Assembly (NCBI GenBank): GCA_963575645.1
Contig: OY754465.1
Coordinates: 43,798,401-43,862,400 of the forward strand
Origin: Xanthostigma xanthostigma
Taxonomy: Eukaryota > Arthropoda > Insecta > Raphidioptera > Raphidiidae
Length of the DNA stretch: 64,000 bases
Direction: 5' to 3'
Made by a program: the position numbers and the translations under genes
The notes under the pieces: generated by a model
Told to the model about the DNA's origin: nothing
The model's database searches: none
What the model saw: only the letters and a program-made list of their open reading frames with translations
Shown here: positions 48,001-60,705 of the stretch, piece by piece
How positions within the stretch are numbered: the first letter of the stretch is position 1
Layout of the letters: each line of letters begins with the position of its first letter

Positions 48001-48078
48001 CAGAAAACGCCGTAATACATTCACAGGACATAAATTAACATAAAAATAGTTATTGTTTATTTTTAGAAACGTAATCAT
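48001..48078 (-). CDS. COA8: COA8, exon 1 (mitochondrial presequence)
   Basis: The ATG at 48076-48078 opens 26 codons ending at CTG|GTATGT in phase 0, exactly matching exon 2. The peptide ends NVLRRFL and continues SDAKK in exon 2, a hydrophobic and basic leader with an Arg-2 style cleavage context, as expected for matrix import. It is too short for ordinary ORF listing. The complete protein is 169 residues, somewhat shorter than the human one (206). Confidence 0.85.
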
Positions 48079-48812
48079 TATATTATTTTACAAATTGTCT
48101 CGGAGGTTAGTTTTTACGTCAGTTGTCATTTGACACATTAGCACCAGTGTTTTCAGTTACACTTGCGTTACCTAGTGTCAATATTCGGTACTACACTTTA
48201 CAACACTATCCCAGATGTCGTGATTGCTAAACCAAGACCCAACAATTACGTAATAATAACTAATAAGGTCAGAATATTCGGTCAGATTGTTTGAATTCTG
48301 GCGACTGGATAAAATAGACATTGTTTCTAAACAGGGTTTTGCTTTCTAATGACAATCAGTAAAGGTCAAAGAACCTTAGGCCGAAATATATTTCTGTAGT
48401 TCAGAAACAAATTATATTAGATTTCAAGAGAGCATTTTAAACATTAATTTGTTATGCACTAGTTTACTTATGAACTTAATTAACATACTTTATAGCAATC
48501 TACTGTAGAAATGGTTATAGATATAAGGCTTCTGATAAGAGCAATGAAAAGTAAGATATTCGATTGGTGACGACTGACGAGAATTTTGGGTAATTTGAAC
48601 TTGACATACAGATTTGATAATTTTGCAATCTGATGGGAATATTCAATATTCATTTAGGGGGATACCATTTTTTAAAGAAGAATATAACTGAAATATTTTA
48701 CACAAATCACAGAATAGGGTTGCGTATTTTGCGGGCTCAATAAATTCCGTCGTTGTTTGGAGCTTTTTGTTATAGTTAATAATTTATATAAAGTCTATGG
48801 AGAATTATCGAT

Positions 48813-48981
48813 ATATATGTCACCGGGATATTGTCAAACCCGTGATATTATAATTTCACTTAGTGAAATTACAATATCACGACTCTTTTTCAATCGTGAT
48901 ATTGTAATTTCACTAGTGATATTGTAATTTCCCTAGTGAAATTACAATATCACAGATTTGACAATATCCCGGTGACATATA
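48813..48981. repeat. Palindromic element upstream of COA8
   Basis: Outer arms TATGTCACCGGGATATTGTC and GACAATATCCCGGTGACATA are perfect complements, and inside AATTTCACT and GTGATATTGTAATTTC repeat in both orientations. It lies about 740 bases upstream of the COA8 ATG. It shares GGGATATTGTC with the intron 2 repeat. Confidence 0.75.
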
Positions 48982-51900
48982 CAAAATAATTTATTATAAT
49001 AGCTGTTCCAAAAATGGTGACAAAATTTTCAGGAGGAAACGTCGAGAAATTTTGATGTGACCTCTAGGTCTCGCCATCCGACCGATGCCAATAGTGTATG
49101 TGCCATATTGCAAAGACACTAATAATTGTCTTTTTTGTGTAAATAAGCAGTATATAAATATCATTATTAGTGGTTTTATTTTCAATAATCTAAAACTACA
49201 TATTTTAACATTTTTTGGCTAGTATGTATGTAACAACATTCTTCTATATAGACAAACACGATCTAATAAATAATTAGCAGTTCCTCAACCATGGATGATT
49301 ATAAAACTATATACACTAAGCCTCTCACTGCACAAAACAATAACGTTTAATTAATTATTTACTATATTAATATGTAAAGTTTGTTTTTCTTCATCTTATT
49401 TCATCCAATTTACTCTAATGAAGATTAATATTTATGCTGTAATATGTATATTTTATTTATATACTGAAAGACGAATTAAATTTAGCATTTATATTAAGTC
49501 ACATAGCATTTATATTTTTGAGTACGTCTTAGTAAAATAGGCATTATTGAATTTGCAGGAAATAAATCTGAAAATTAAGTAACATTAGGCCACTTTTACA
49601 GAAACTGCAACTTAAATCGTTGAATGACTATTTTATTATTAAATATCCTATTTTTCTATCAATATTTTTAAAACAGGACTCGGAGTAATTATTTTATTAT
49701 AATAAAAATTCAAATTATCAAGTTCGTTTCTGATATTTCATAATAGCATATTATTCCCTAGGAAAAATTATTCCTACAAATTCACTAACATTGTGTTATT
49801 AGTAGACTCACGTCTCACATTAAATTTGCAATAACACGTATTGTTTCACAATAATTATCTGATTCATGAAAACTTAAATTTGTTATAATGTTTAAAATTC
49901 AATCGTTTTAACGGTTCTATCATTTTTATTTTGTTTACTTTTGTGAAAAAACAGTTCTACGCCAGTATGTATTTTTATATACATAACGACCAAATCATAT
50001 TTCTGATTATCTATTCGACTTTTTGTTGTTTTGACAAGTTTCTTAATCGCAGAAATTAACATTAAATTTTACTGCTTAAGAACGTCTTCTTAATGACGTT
50101 TTTTTTTTTTAAATAATGTATTTCCTACGTTTTTTTCATTTATTTACTTTACTATTGTATATTTTGGTGTTACATTTTATAAATAAATTGTCTTCCCCGA
50201 TTTTGATTTATAAACAGAAGAAGATAGTTAATTATGTTTTAAAAAGAAAAAAAAACAGAATTAATTTTACAACATTTTTTAGTTGTTAAATGTTTGAGCG
50301 CTGAATTACCTAGTCAATGATTTTTTTTTTGAGCAATTTTTATTTCGGAAAAATGTATTTCTTATGTTCTGTTTGTACCGAAGAATACGATTATTTTACT
50401 GTCAAATCAAATATTGAAGTGTTTACACCAGGGCTACCTATTTTACGAGTTTATACGATCATTGTTCTGGAGAATTGGTGCTATATAATATCGGTTGCGT
50501 CGGATATTAAGTTGAATGTAAGGAAATTGAGTTTTTGAGAAGCACAAATAAGTTAGATTAGTAATTCTGTAAAAATGTATTATCTATACAAACAAAAACA
50601 AAAAATTAATTCACCCATTCCAAAATTTGATCGTTCATAAATTACTTCGAGGGTCACTATAGCTACGCGGGGCCCCGGGAACCCGACATGTCCAGCCTAT
50701 CTCAGTAGTCACGTTACTGGTTAATAAGTATTTTTTTCTCTGAAATTTCTTTCTTTTTAAGTGCCATCAAAATTAAAAATATTTGTATTAATAATTATAT
50801 TACATCCTCTGGTATTAAAAAATGCAAAAATATGATTTTTTCTTTAGCAGTAAATTTTTATGTAGTTCGTAAGTACTTATACAAAATTTAGTTAATTAAA
50901 TGATAGATTACATAAAACGCACATTCAAGTTTATATAAATTTTCAAAATTGAATTAAAGATTAAAAAAAGCCATACTTTTTATATGTAGCTATTTTACAG
51001 TTGGACTTTAATAAAAAAAGGAAGCTACTTTAAAAGCATTATTTTCACTTCGCAACTAGCAAAATCTTTCGTCGATTTAATTACTTATTTGAACTTACTT
51101 GAAAAGTTCAAAATTTAAAACTAATAAAAAAGTGCCTACCTAATGTTGGTTTTAAGCAGCGCATGTTTTAATAAAAAAAAACTTGCATTTATACTAAACA
51201 AAGAGACTTCTCAAACCTTTTTTACATTGCATTTTTACATTATTGTACGATTATCTGATCTAAATTAGCAAACCTTCAACTATATATATATCTATATTTT
51301 TTAAATTTTTGATAAATTGCTGTTGATTGGAACATTATGAATCAGAAACAGTCAAACACATTAATATTATAATAACCAACATTTTATTGAACAATTTCCT
51401 GTTGAAAATCCACTTTAAATTAGCAAGCATTTGAAAGACCCGAAACAAGTCAAATTATGTTGGTAATGAAAAAAGTAGTCCAAGCGGCGGACGTAAGAAA
51501 AGGTTTCGAATTTATAGAGGACGAAACTTTCAGAAAATAATATGTAATTGGAAAAAAAACCGACTTGCCATTATGTTTGATCATTACTTAAGACGGCAAC
51601 CATATATTTTCTTAAAAAGTTCTCAGTGACCAATAAATTCATAAAAGTTCAAACCTCTAGCTCTATGGGACCAGTAACTATATTACAATAAATACCGGAA
51701 GTCCGAAGTGGTGTTTCCTGCTGTCGGATTAGGCTCTCGCAGGGTTGCCTAGGCAAGTGATTGAAGTCACTATATGTACTATCTTTCCTGAAAATTTATT
51801 CCTCATTTTGGTAGTCGCCATTCCCACTATAGATGTAGAACTGCCTTCAACAAACTAACGCTAATTGATCAAGAAAAATGTGTCTCTTGAACAGCCAAAG

Positions 51901-54900
51901 CCTAAATTGTAGAAATTCTGTCTTTAGGCTAATACTAAGTTTGTTGAATGCACACAGTTTCGACATTACTGTTCTGTGGTTTCGACATATTATGTCCATA
52001 TTTAATTTTGTATAATACCGTCTACTCTCTACTGTGAACGAAGCTGTGCTCTGTCCGCTTGCAAATCTGTAATTTATTATTTTTAATAGATAACTGTATT
52101 TTTGTACACCCCCTATTAAATAGCTGCTTTTCATGCGTGTAAAGCGGTCGTAAAGTCACCAATTTAACACTAGTGCGTAAAGTAAAATAAACGTAGGCGA
52201 TTTAACCAATTCAATAGAAATTTAGCCTAGCATTAGAAAAACAATAGTAGATGCGAATAGTAATTTTCATAAACAAAATAAAAGGAAAGTTTGCTACACT
52301 GTCAAAAAAATTACAAATATACTGAAAATTAAGTGAAAATCGGTTAATTTATAGGGGTAGGTGTCAAAAATATAGTATGTTTATGAATCGTACCATTTTC
52401 ATACACATAATACCTATATACCTACGTCTTTACGTCCTAGATACATAAACTAGTATTACCTCCAGTTTAGTGTTTTATGACTGTGATAGCAGCGGCACTG
52501 TACAGCTTTATTCATAGTAGATGATTCAATCTTAGTTTCGGTACAGTGTGCACACTTTTATTCAACACTTGCATAATACTATATCACCTGGCATTACAGA
52601 ATTTTTAAATCTGTGTAGTATTTTTTTAGAATATAACGACTAACAATATATGTATTACATCAAATTCACAAAAAATATATAGCTCTACGCACATTTTTCT
52701 ACTAATTTTAAAGGTAGCGGCTCCAGAAAAATCCATCATAATCAGATAGCCATGTGAAATATGGAATAGATTTACTCGTAATTCAAAACTTCAGATATAT
52801 ATTGCAGCTAATAGAAAGAAACACGAATAAAATTTTGCTGTTTACGTAGTATTTGACGAATAATTACGTGTATCTTTATTGAACATGTCACAAATTCTCC
52901 GAATTAAGTTGAATTTATAAAAAATGATTTCCTTTTTTAATTTTTATATACATAATAGGTACATAAAGATCCAAATGAAATTTTTTAATGTTTTTTGTTT
53001 TTCCTAGAACAGCTAAATATCTGACTATCTATTCGCTGTTTTATTCAAACACTAGCCCCTACCCGCGACTCCGCACGTGATTGACAACAGTTGTGGCGCC
53101 TTCGGCGCCATTCTATTACAGTTCTTCCTCGCGTGCTGCGCTCCGTTCTGCAGTCACAACAGTAAGTATTTTCCCAGCTCTTTGTACGTAAGTATATCCA
53201 ACCAACTTGGTCAGCGCATGTCTATAATGCAGCCATAAGCAGCGTTTTCTCCGTCTTGACTGACAAATATTGAGATTTCGAACTAAAAACTTATCTTTAT
53301 CAAAATAAAACACAGTCCATATTTCTCAGGGATAGTGTAGCTTTTCATTAGTGGAAGAGTTTTTAGAACCACTTTAGTAGTTCCAGATTACCCCCCACAT
53401 ACAAATACACAAACAAATTTTACCTCCTTATATATTCGTTAGGTATTAGATATTTCAATTCTTTTATCTCTGTTTATCTATCTTTTCTTTGTTGTTACTT
53501 TAGTCTGTTAAAATCCATTTTCATAAGTTTGAAATATGAATGAAGAAAAAAACAGCAAGTATTCAGTTTAAAAATAAGAAATTAACAAGTTCAATATCTG
53601 TAGTAATTGATTGCTCTGTGATTTAATAATTGCAAACTTTATCGTTTCTTAAATTGGCAGAATTTTTGTCGAGCGCTGCCTTTAATTAATTGTTACTTAA
53701 AATCTATGTAACTTTGTGTGTGCCTAGGTAATATAAAATATGTAATTTAATATGGATTTTTACAAAAACAGTATTCAATAACCTATGCTTTTTTAAAATT
53801 TAAAACACGCCAACGATCTGTTAAATTTCACGTATCATAAAATACACAATAATAATCTAAGCATTGTTCTTATTTTTTTTTTTTAATATCATTTGAAATG
53901 TCATTTTAACGTTCGTTTTTTATTCAGTCAACACCACATTTTTTAAATAAAATTTCTTGGATCACTGTAATCTTTTGATATGCACATCATTATATTCCTA
54001 TATTTTTTTAATTTCTTCTTCGTCATGAAATTTAATTTTTTCAAGTGCCAATAAAAATAATCACAAAATTAAAAGGTACGTGCAAGTCTGTATATTCCGT
54101 TAAACCGCGCAAAATTCTTAAAAAGAAACTTCTAAGGTTGTTAAATTTTAATTGTATTATTTAGATGTATTCCTGAAGATACATGCTATAAAAGGTCTAC
54201 ATTTCACAGCTTACCTTTATGACGTCACTATGGGCATATGCATATTTTATGTACCTACTTATATACAAATAATAATATAAAGGAGAGATATTATAATAAA
54301 TTCCAATTTAAAATGTACCATCCATTAGTATGCTAAATGCAGGTAATGTATAATTTAATAGTTATTAATTATTATATTTCGCGCTTGTTATATTACGAAA
54401 AAGATAAAGGCGCCAATCGTGTATTTCAAAAAAGTGGTACATTCTTGCAGATTTGGTTACGACGTCCTCCCGTATTGTAACAAATTACAAGTTACAATTT
54501 TTTATGCAGTACATATATGAAACACAAAATAAAGACTATTCGACACAGTTTCTGTCATTCATGAAATCAATCATTTATTCACGCCCGTCCCGTAATAACT
54601 AAGGTTAATAAGATCTAGAGAGCTGTTTATTTATGAGAAAGTAATAAATATTAATTTGAAAATGTACGTCTTTATGACTAGAACAACGACATAATTTGCA
54701 TAAATAAGTAAATATTTACGTGTTCGACATCTAATTATATAATTAACCATGCCTTTATCTAAGAAGATATCAGGTAATTATGCAAGTTTAAATAGTCGTA
54801 TATGTTCATACAAAGATTTTTATTTTGGTTTTAGGGCTTACTTGAACGTTCGTTGTCATCGTTCAAGTAAAAAAAATACTTCACCTCGCAATTAGTGTGC

Positions 54901-55402
54901 TGCAGCGTTTTCGAAAATACAATGTGTACATTTCAACATTTACCATAAAGTAGAATAAAATATAATCAGCTTGGTTATACGCTTTGTTCCGTTTATAATG
55001 ATAGCCTCACGGTTGGTTATAGATGTTTAAATTTCATATAAAATGAACAAAGCACTTACGTTTACTGAATGCCCAAGAAAAACAGAACATGCATTTTTAT
55101 TACATTTATTTATTTTTTTTTTGTTAGACATAAAGTATATTTTATACAATATGCCACGTTTTATTATTTTTAATTTTTTTTGGTTTGTTGACATCTACAA
55201 CATCAATAATAATAATACTATACGTTTAAAAACATTAATTCTACATTAATTGTTATTTCATATAATATAATATGATAGATATACGATATATTTTTGAATA
55301 ATATTTTGCATTATGCTTAATATCTTTAATAATATTGTTTAATAGCAATAAAGAGCTCTCAATAGATCCGCGATCGAATAATCGGTTGGTGGAGAAATAT
55401 AC
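48982..55402. other. AT-rich intergenic stretch without a supported gene
   Basis: Long AT-rich DNA with few element boundaries. An LINE/SINE-like word (CTACCCGCGACTCCGCACGTG type) occurs at about 53060. Open frames here lack recognisable motifs. Confidence 0.5.
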
Positions 55403-55490
55403 AAGGAAGTAAGCATCGAAGGCAAACCAAGGGCTCAGTTCAGCAAGCACTCCAATGGCAAATGACGTCGTATTGTTCTCCATGTCCAGC
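55403..55490 (-). other. Possible orphan exon (ENNTTSFAIGVLAELSPWF)
   Basis: Between an acceptor (GATCTTTAG) and a donor (CTT|GTATAT) an open segment encodes LDMENNTTSFAIGVLAEL followed by SPWFAFDAYFL, a hydrophobic, well-mixed sequence with higher GC than its flanks. It is downstream of the receptor stop and fits no gene here. It could be a stray exon of another minus-strand gene or a transposon fragment. Confidence 0.2.
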
Positions 55491-55986
55491 CTAAAGATCG
55501 CTTCGGTACAAATACTTACCTAATTAAATCTGTTTGTCTCGACGTATACCGTAGCCCGCGCTGATAATAGTCACTTCGAAACTATAATAAAGACTTTCAG
55601 GAAGGTTATAAAAAATAATTAACATGTAGGTAACTACCTATAATAATATTTGGATAAATTAAAAAGTTATACCACGAGTGTTAAACATTTCTTACGGGCC
55701 CTAGTGTAGTTTCATTTTAGTTTTTCGTAATGATATTGTAACTAACTATAACAAAACAATCGTTTATTAACTTGAATTTGGCAATACCATATTTGTCAAA
55801 AAAAAAAAAAAAGAAAAGATACAAATATTCAGCGAGTATCGAAATTAATCACATCATATACCGACTGCTTTTAAAGGCAATAGGCAATTATGTTTGTAAA
55901 GATTAATGATACATATCAAAAGAATAAGTGATTCAATACGTTGATCACTCAGTAATAAAGTACTGTAACATGTTAATAAGTCAGTC

Positions 55987-55992
55987 TTTATT
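55987..55992 (-). promoter_or_regulatory. Poly(A) signal for the receptor gene
   Basis: AATAAA on the minus strand, about 230 bases after the receptor stop codon. Supported by position only. Confidence 0.35.
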
Positions 55993-56222
55993 TAACATAT
56001 TATAAATGTATTGTGTGTGTGTGCATTTAGACAGATAGAGAAAGAGGGAGAGAGATATCTGCACGTGTCAGTTTTAAAGGTAACCGAGAGTAGCATATGT
56101 CTTCACAAATGGGGCATCCACTTTGCACGTGTCCCTGTACAACAAAAAGAGATACAGCACAGTGAGTTATTATAATCTAATTTAAACCACACAAGAGTGA
56201 AAGACCGAGCATCCTGCAGGAC

Positions 56223-57036
56223 TTACTCGTCTTCCCACGGGCATACGTCGCTCCTCTTTGGCGTTGCTGCCGTCGTGTGCTTTTGATCATCTTCTTCGCT
56301 TATCGCGCAATCCGGCGCCCGTTCGCTCACCGGAGAACCGCCGTCCGGTTCGGCTAAAGGCGCCAACGCGCCGGGAGGCGGTATGCGTTCCGCAATCTCC
56401 GTCGACGACGTCAATTTTACCTTCGTTGTACATTCTGGAATACATTCGGATTTAGGTGACGGTTCGTCGTTGTTCTCCGCCGATTCTTGCAACTGTTCTT
56501 CAACTTCTTCGGATTCATCTTCGTCGTCGATTGTTTCGTCAACAACCGAACTAACGCTTATTATAGGAGCACCCGAACCCGATGCAACGGAACTACTTTT
56601 TCGTAAACTATGAGCTTTCTTAAATACTTTTGTGGTTTGTTGTTGAGTGATGTTATTGTCACTGTCACTTGATGGCGCCGGAGCTGATGCAGTGGCCGAA
56701 CTGTCAAACGATTGCTGTCCTTCCTCGAGTGACGAAACAGACGGCCTCGTTATGGACGGCCGCCTCGACGAATGTTGTGACGTTTCTATTATACCCGACG
56801 TTGACGAAAGTTTACGGGTGCTTCCGCACGCTTTGCGCAATCGCTCTGAAACATCAACTGCCGCTACTGCAGTACTGATATCGGAAGATGAGCTGCCTGA
56901 TTCTAACACCGCGGAATTCTTTCTCGAACGCACTTCAAGCGTCTCCCAAGGACACGTCACGTCTTCTGATGTCGAGGCGGTGATGGCTGTCGGTGCCGCC
57001 GCTGCCTGTTGACGTCCTCCTCCGGTCGTCGCTTCT
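56223..57036 (-). CDS. C-terminal exon of a GPR158/CG31760-type orphan class C receptor
   Basis: The frame is open for 270 residues from an acceptor (AAATCACAG, 57037-57040) to TAA at 56223-56225, needing two bases from an upstream exon. It is low-complexity cytoplasmic sequence: an Ala/Thr-rich start, EDVTCPWETLEV, long Ser-rich basic stretches (KKAHSLRKSSSVASGSG), an acidic run (DETIDDEDESEEVEEQL) and a final SDVCPWEDE. Paired CPWE motifs in a disordered Ser-rich tail are characteristic of GPR158, GPR179 and insect CG31760-like receptors, where they serve G-protein/RGS scaffolding. GC content is clearly higher than in the surroundings. The seven-helix part was not found in the window; an upstream gap or long intron is likely. 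Assignment rests on the motif pair. Confidence 0.7.
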
Positions 57037-57040
57037 CTGT

Positions 57041-59560
57041 GATTTAAAAAGCTTGCTTACACAACTCATTTCTTTACAAACAACACTGTTCTGATATTCG
57101 AATATTAATGTTTGTAATAGTCCGCAATATAATAAGAATGGTTACGACAAACTTATTAAAACATATATTAAGTATTTTCAAATTGTGTATAAATTTTGAT
57201 GAGGTACTAAAATCTGCACTTTTTATTTTAATTTTGAAGAATTTTTTTGAAGTAAAACTTTAAAAGCGACTTGAGAGTAGCTCAGATGTTTTTTCGGACG
57301 GAAGCTACGTGTTTAGTCAGTTTCTGCTATTTAAAAACATCGACTGACAGATGGCGGCATAAAACGCATGCGCTGTAGGAAACATAGCTACGGACGCAAA
57401 CCAGTAATGCAGAGCCAACGTAATTTAATGCACGAGTCATTTAATTTGTGAGTGAATATAAGAAGTTTTACTTCAACCACGCGTAAATTATACACGCCCT
57501 CATTTTTTTAAATGTGAGATTAAATACATTTAGAATGAATTATTCAAATTAGCTAAAAAAATAACGCCGAATAAAATAAAAACTATTTAGTGATATTTTT
57601 TAATATAGTTGACTAATCTTTTGTTTTTATGGTTATGTAGCTCACGGAAAAACATAAATATTTGAATACCAGTGTGACATAATGATAATAAGGTGAGCTA
57701 TATAAACCATGCGAAAACAATTGTGTGGACTCCAACACGCAGTTTCAAATGTGACAGTTTCAATATAGGTACAGACAGATCATCAGATGGTTATAAAAAT
57801 GTGAAATTGCATAAGAAAAACAACATTTACTATATAGGTACTACGAAAAGATAATACGAGTATATAGAAAATAATGTACATAATAGGTATAACTGTAATA
57901 AACTACTTAGTGTGTGGAAAAAATATATTTTATATATACAAGTTGCGGAGAAAAAAACTGATTTTATTTACAATATTCTGTAACAGAGAAAACTGTAGAG
58001 AAAATACATAAGACAGAGGAAAATCTTTCAAAACATATCTTTTAAAATTGTAATAAAATGTTTTGCTTAATTTTTTTCGGCGACTTTGAGGGGTTGTTTC
58101 TCCGAAACTGCCCATCAGGATCGGATGGCAATTTTTTTCCAACGTTTGGTGGTGTCAATAAGTATGCTCACTAATTTTGAAGCGGTTGCCTTTTCAGTTT
58201 TTTTTTATTTTTTTTTATTCGCTAGTACAAAAACGGCCCGCGTGTTTCGGCTGGCAAAAAAAATTTATTATATAATTAGGGTATTTCCTTCAATGCAACC
58301 GAATTTTTATCCGGTTGCCTTTTCAAACATTTTTCGATTTTGCCCCACCCCCATATCGCCGCCCCGTCCATTTGGGGTCACTTTGGCCGGGGGGTTTTGT
58401 ACCACTCATAGGCCCAGATTACCACTCGCCATCCGGTTGCCTCTCCGACACCGGATATACGTGCCATTGCTTTGAATAATATGGAAGATCTCAAAATCTC
58501 ACACATATTAAGATGAAACACGTTTCTATAGGTTCCATTCTGACATTTAATACGTTTCGTGAAAGTGCTAATATTAGTAATTGGAATTCAAAATTCATTA
58601 TTTTGTAAAGATTTTCCTTTGTACTGTATTAAACAGGTACATGAACTACACTGATAAATTCCACATTTGTGAAGCGGAGACTGGCTGCACCGCCTTGAAT
58701 GGAGAAAGGAGCAAGTGAGAAAATCACACCATACAAATTTTACCACAACGAACACTTTGGAGCAGAAAACACTCTTGACCCGTTCTGTATTGCCCAGACT
58801 AATTAACATAATTCCATTATAGTAATAATAACAAATTACCGATGAATTTCAAATAAAGTGCAGTATTTTTTATGTGTTGTAAATGAACTTGTGACAATTT
58901 TCAATTACCTTACATTTTATATAGCCCGAATAAAAATAATTCCGGATTCGATGTTCATATTGTATGAAATTTAACAATACTTTACTTTTTCTAATCATGA
59001 AACGCTAGATACGTATGCAATTTATAGTTTCAAAAGACCGCGCACACTTGTCAAGCACGAACCTGCATGACCAGCACAGCACGGAGCAAAAAGCCTGTTC
59101 ATGAAAGTATCCTTGTTATTTATCGCAGTAGCGCGCCTGCAACCAGCAGCCAGCAATGACCCTCAGTCGGTCCCCTGCAAATTATTTTTGTCTAACCGTG
59201 CTGGATGTGTCGTTTTTTGAATAATTAATTTGCATATATACCTATATTTAAAATACAAGCCCTATTTCTCTAGCCAATCAGTCAGCAATCTCTACTCAAC
59301 CGATTGACACAAGTTTTTCTTTAAACTGGTGCTTTTAGTCCACAGATGTACCACTATTTCTTTTTTTGTGAAATTTCGATAAAAGGAGTGATTTCAAGCA
59401 ATAATAGTACAAATTACGAGGGGGTTGCGGGGCGAAGAGGGACGTAAACAGAGAAAATCCATCGATGTTTACGTAATATGAGTGTGAGAGAAATGCAAAT
59501 ATGTACGTATATCGAAGATTATGCAAATAGTTTGACAAGTCGACTTTGCCAATTGAAGTG
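57041..59560. other. Probable intron or upstream region of the receptor gene
   Basis: No further CPWE or seven-helix coding segment was found. Contains the inverted copy (57283-57407) of the repeat at 7077, and a segment with three GGTTGCCT words (58180-58445). A Cys-containing minus frame at 58588-58809 has no recognised motif. Confidence 0.45.
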
Positions 59561-59708
59561 TATATGTTGCGGTTAATACAAGAAAGTAGTTTATTCGCAA
59601 ATTAACCGGCTAATACCCGAATTAACCAACGTCAAGGATTGGTTAATTCGGGTAATTAGCCGATTAATTCGCGAATTAACTACTTTCTTGTATTAACCGT
59701 AACATATA
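59561..59708. repeat. 148-bp palindromic MITE
   Basis: GGTTAATACAAGAAAGTAGT at left and ACTACTTTCTTGTATTAACC at right, continuing through AATTAACC...CGGGTAAT to a few-base centre. It would fold into one hairpin. Confidence 0.75.
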
Positions 59709-59984
59709 TATTTAAATTAGTTAGTTTTTAGCGCGAATTTTAAAATATTAATATAGACAATTGAAAATTTATTTTATTTTCCAAATAATTTAAGATAGTG
59801 TAAGCTTATATTAATTTAAGGTCAAAATAGAGTTGTTAAATATTAGATGTAAATTTAATGCCTAAATTAAATATTACATAGACTGTTCCAAGTCTAAAAT
59901 TTGGTCTCAGATGATAGATTAGAAAAAAATAGTGAAATTTATAAACAGATCTCACATACATTTTCTGTGAATTAGAATGTATAA

Positions 59985-60370
59985 TAGTCAGTGCCCGTCG
60001 GCAAAAATTTTATTGACACATACTCTTCCCAAACTTTGTATATGGCTTCATTAGGCCTAGTCTGACACCTATTTCCTCTGTGACTTTTCTTGATTTTGGG
60101 GCGTTTTCCCCCTAAATTTTCCGAAAGATGTCGTTTTGACGACATGTGAAAATTTATAGATACTGTTTGTTTTTTTAATTGGATAGCTTAAAAGCTTCAA
60201 CCAAAACGCTAAAATAATGTTCTCTGACAAATAACATGAACCACTTAAAATGTCTGATACCTCGAATATGTCGACATATTCGAGGTGTCAGACTAGGTCT
60301 AATGATGCCATATACACAGTTCAGGGAGAGTATGTGTCAATAAAATTTTTGCCGAAGGGCACTCTGACTA
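59985..60370. mobile_element. Foldback MITE with about 90-bp terminal repeats
   Basis: Left end TAGTCAGTGCCCGTCGGC and right end GCCGAAGGGCACTCTGACTA; both arms carry CAAAAATTTTATTGACACAT or its complement, and a central palindrome TCGAATATGTCGACATATTC lies near 60265. Confidence 0.7.
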
Positions 60371-60497
60371 TAACAGGTCTGTACCAAAATATCGATTTTT
60401 AAAACAATATGAAGATACATGCAAAAAGTTTTGCACGGATACACTAGTGCCATGATTAATAAAAGATGACCCAAATAAAAATAAATTTAAAAAAATG

Positions 60498-60705
60498 GTT
60501 GTCTGTAAAGTCAGTTTATACGGACGATAGTTTTACGTGATAACGTATTCCGTAATACATAACCTAAATTTTAGTAGCTGTCAAACTTGGGCCGAAGCCT
60601 ACTGCGCTCTCGCTTGCACGCACAGGGTCAGGCGGAACGTTACACTTTTTCGTGCGTGCAGCTGGTGTTTCATCAATTTATAATACGTTATCACGTCAAA
60701 AGGAA
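60498..60705. repeat. Interspersed repeat R6, copy 3 (inverted)
   Basis: Starts GGTTGTCTGTAAAGTC and ends CGTTATCACGTCAAAA, the reverse of the copies at 2936 and 41070. Confidence 0.7.

Noticed and set aside
56258-57012. Plus-strand open frames over the receptor exon
   Set aside because: They are antisense shadows of the GC-richer Ser-rich coding exon; the minus frame has the CPWE motifs and a splice acceptor.
58588-58809. Cysteine-containing minus-strand frame as a zinc-finger or secreted protein
   Set aside because: Cysteine spacing fits no finger pattern and there is no signal peptide or splice support.
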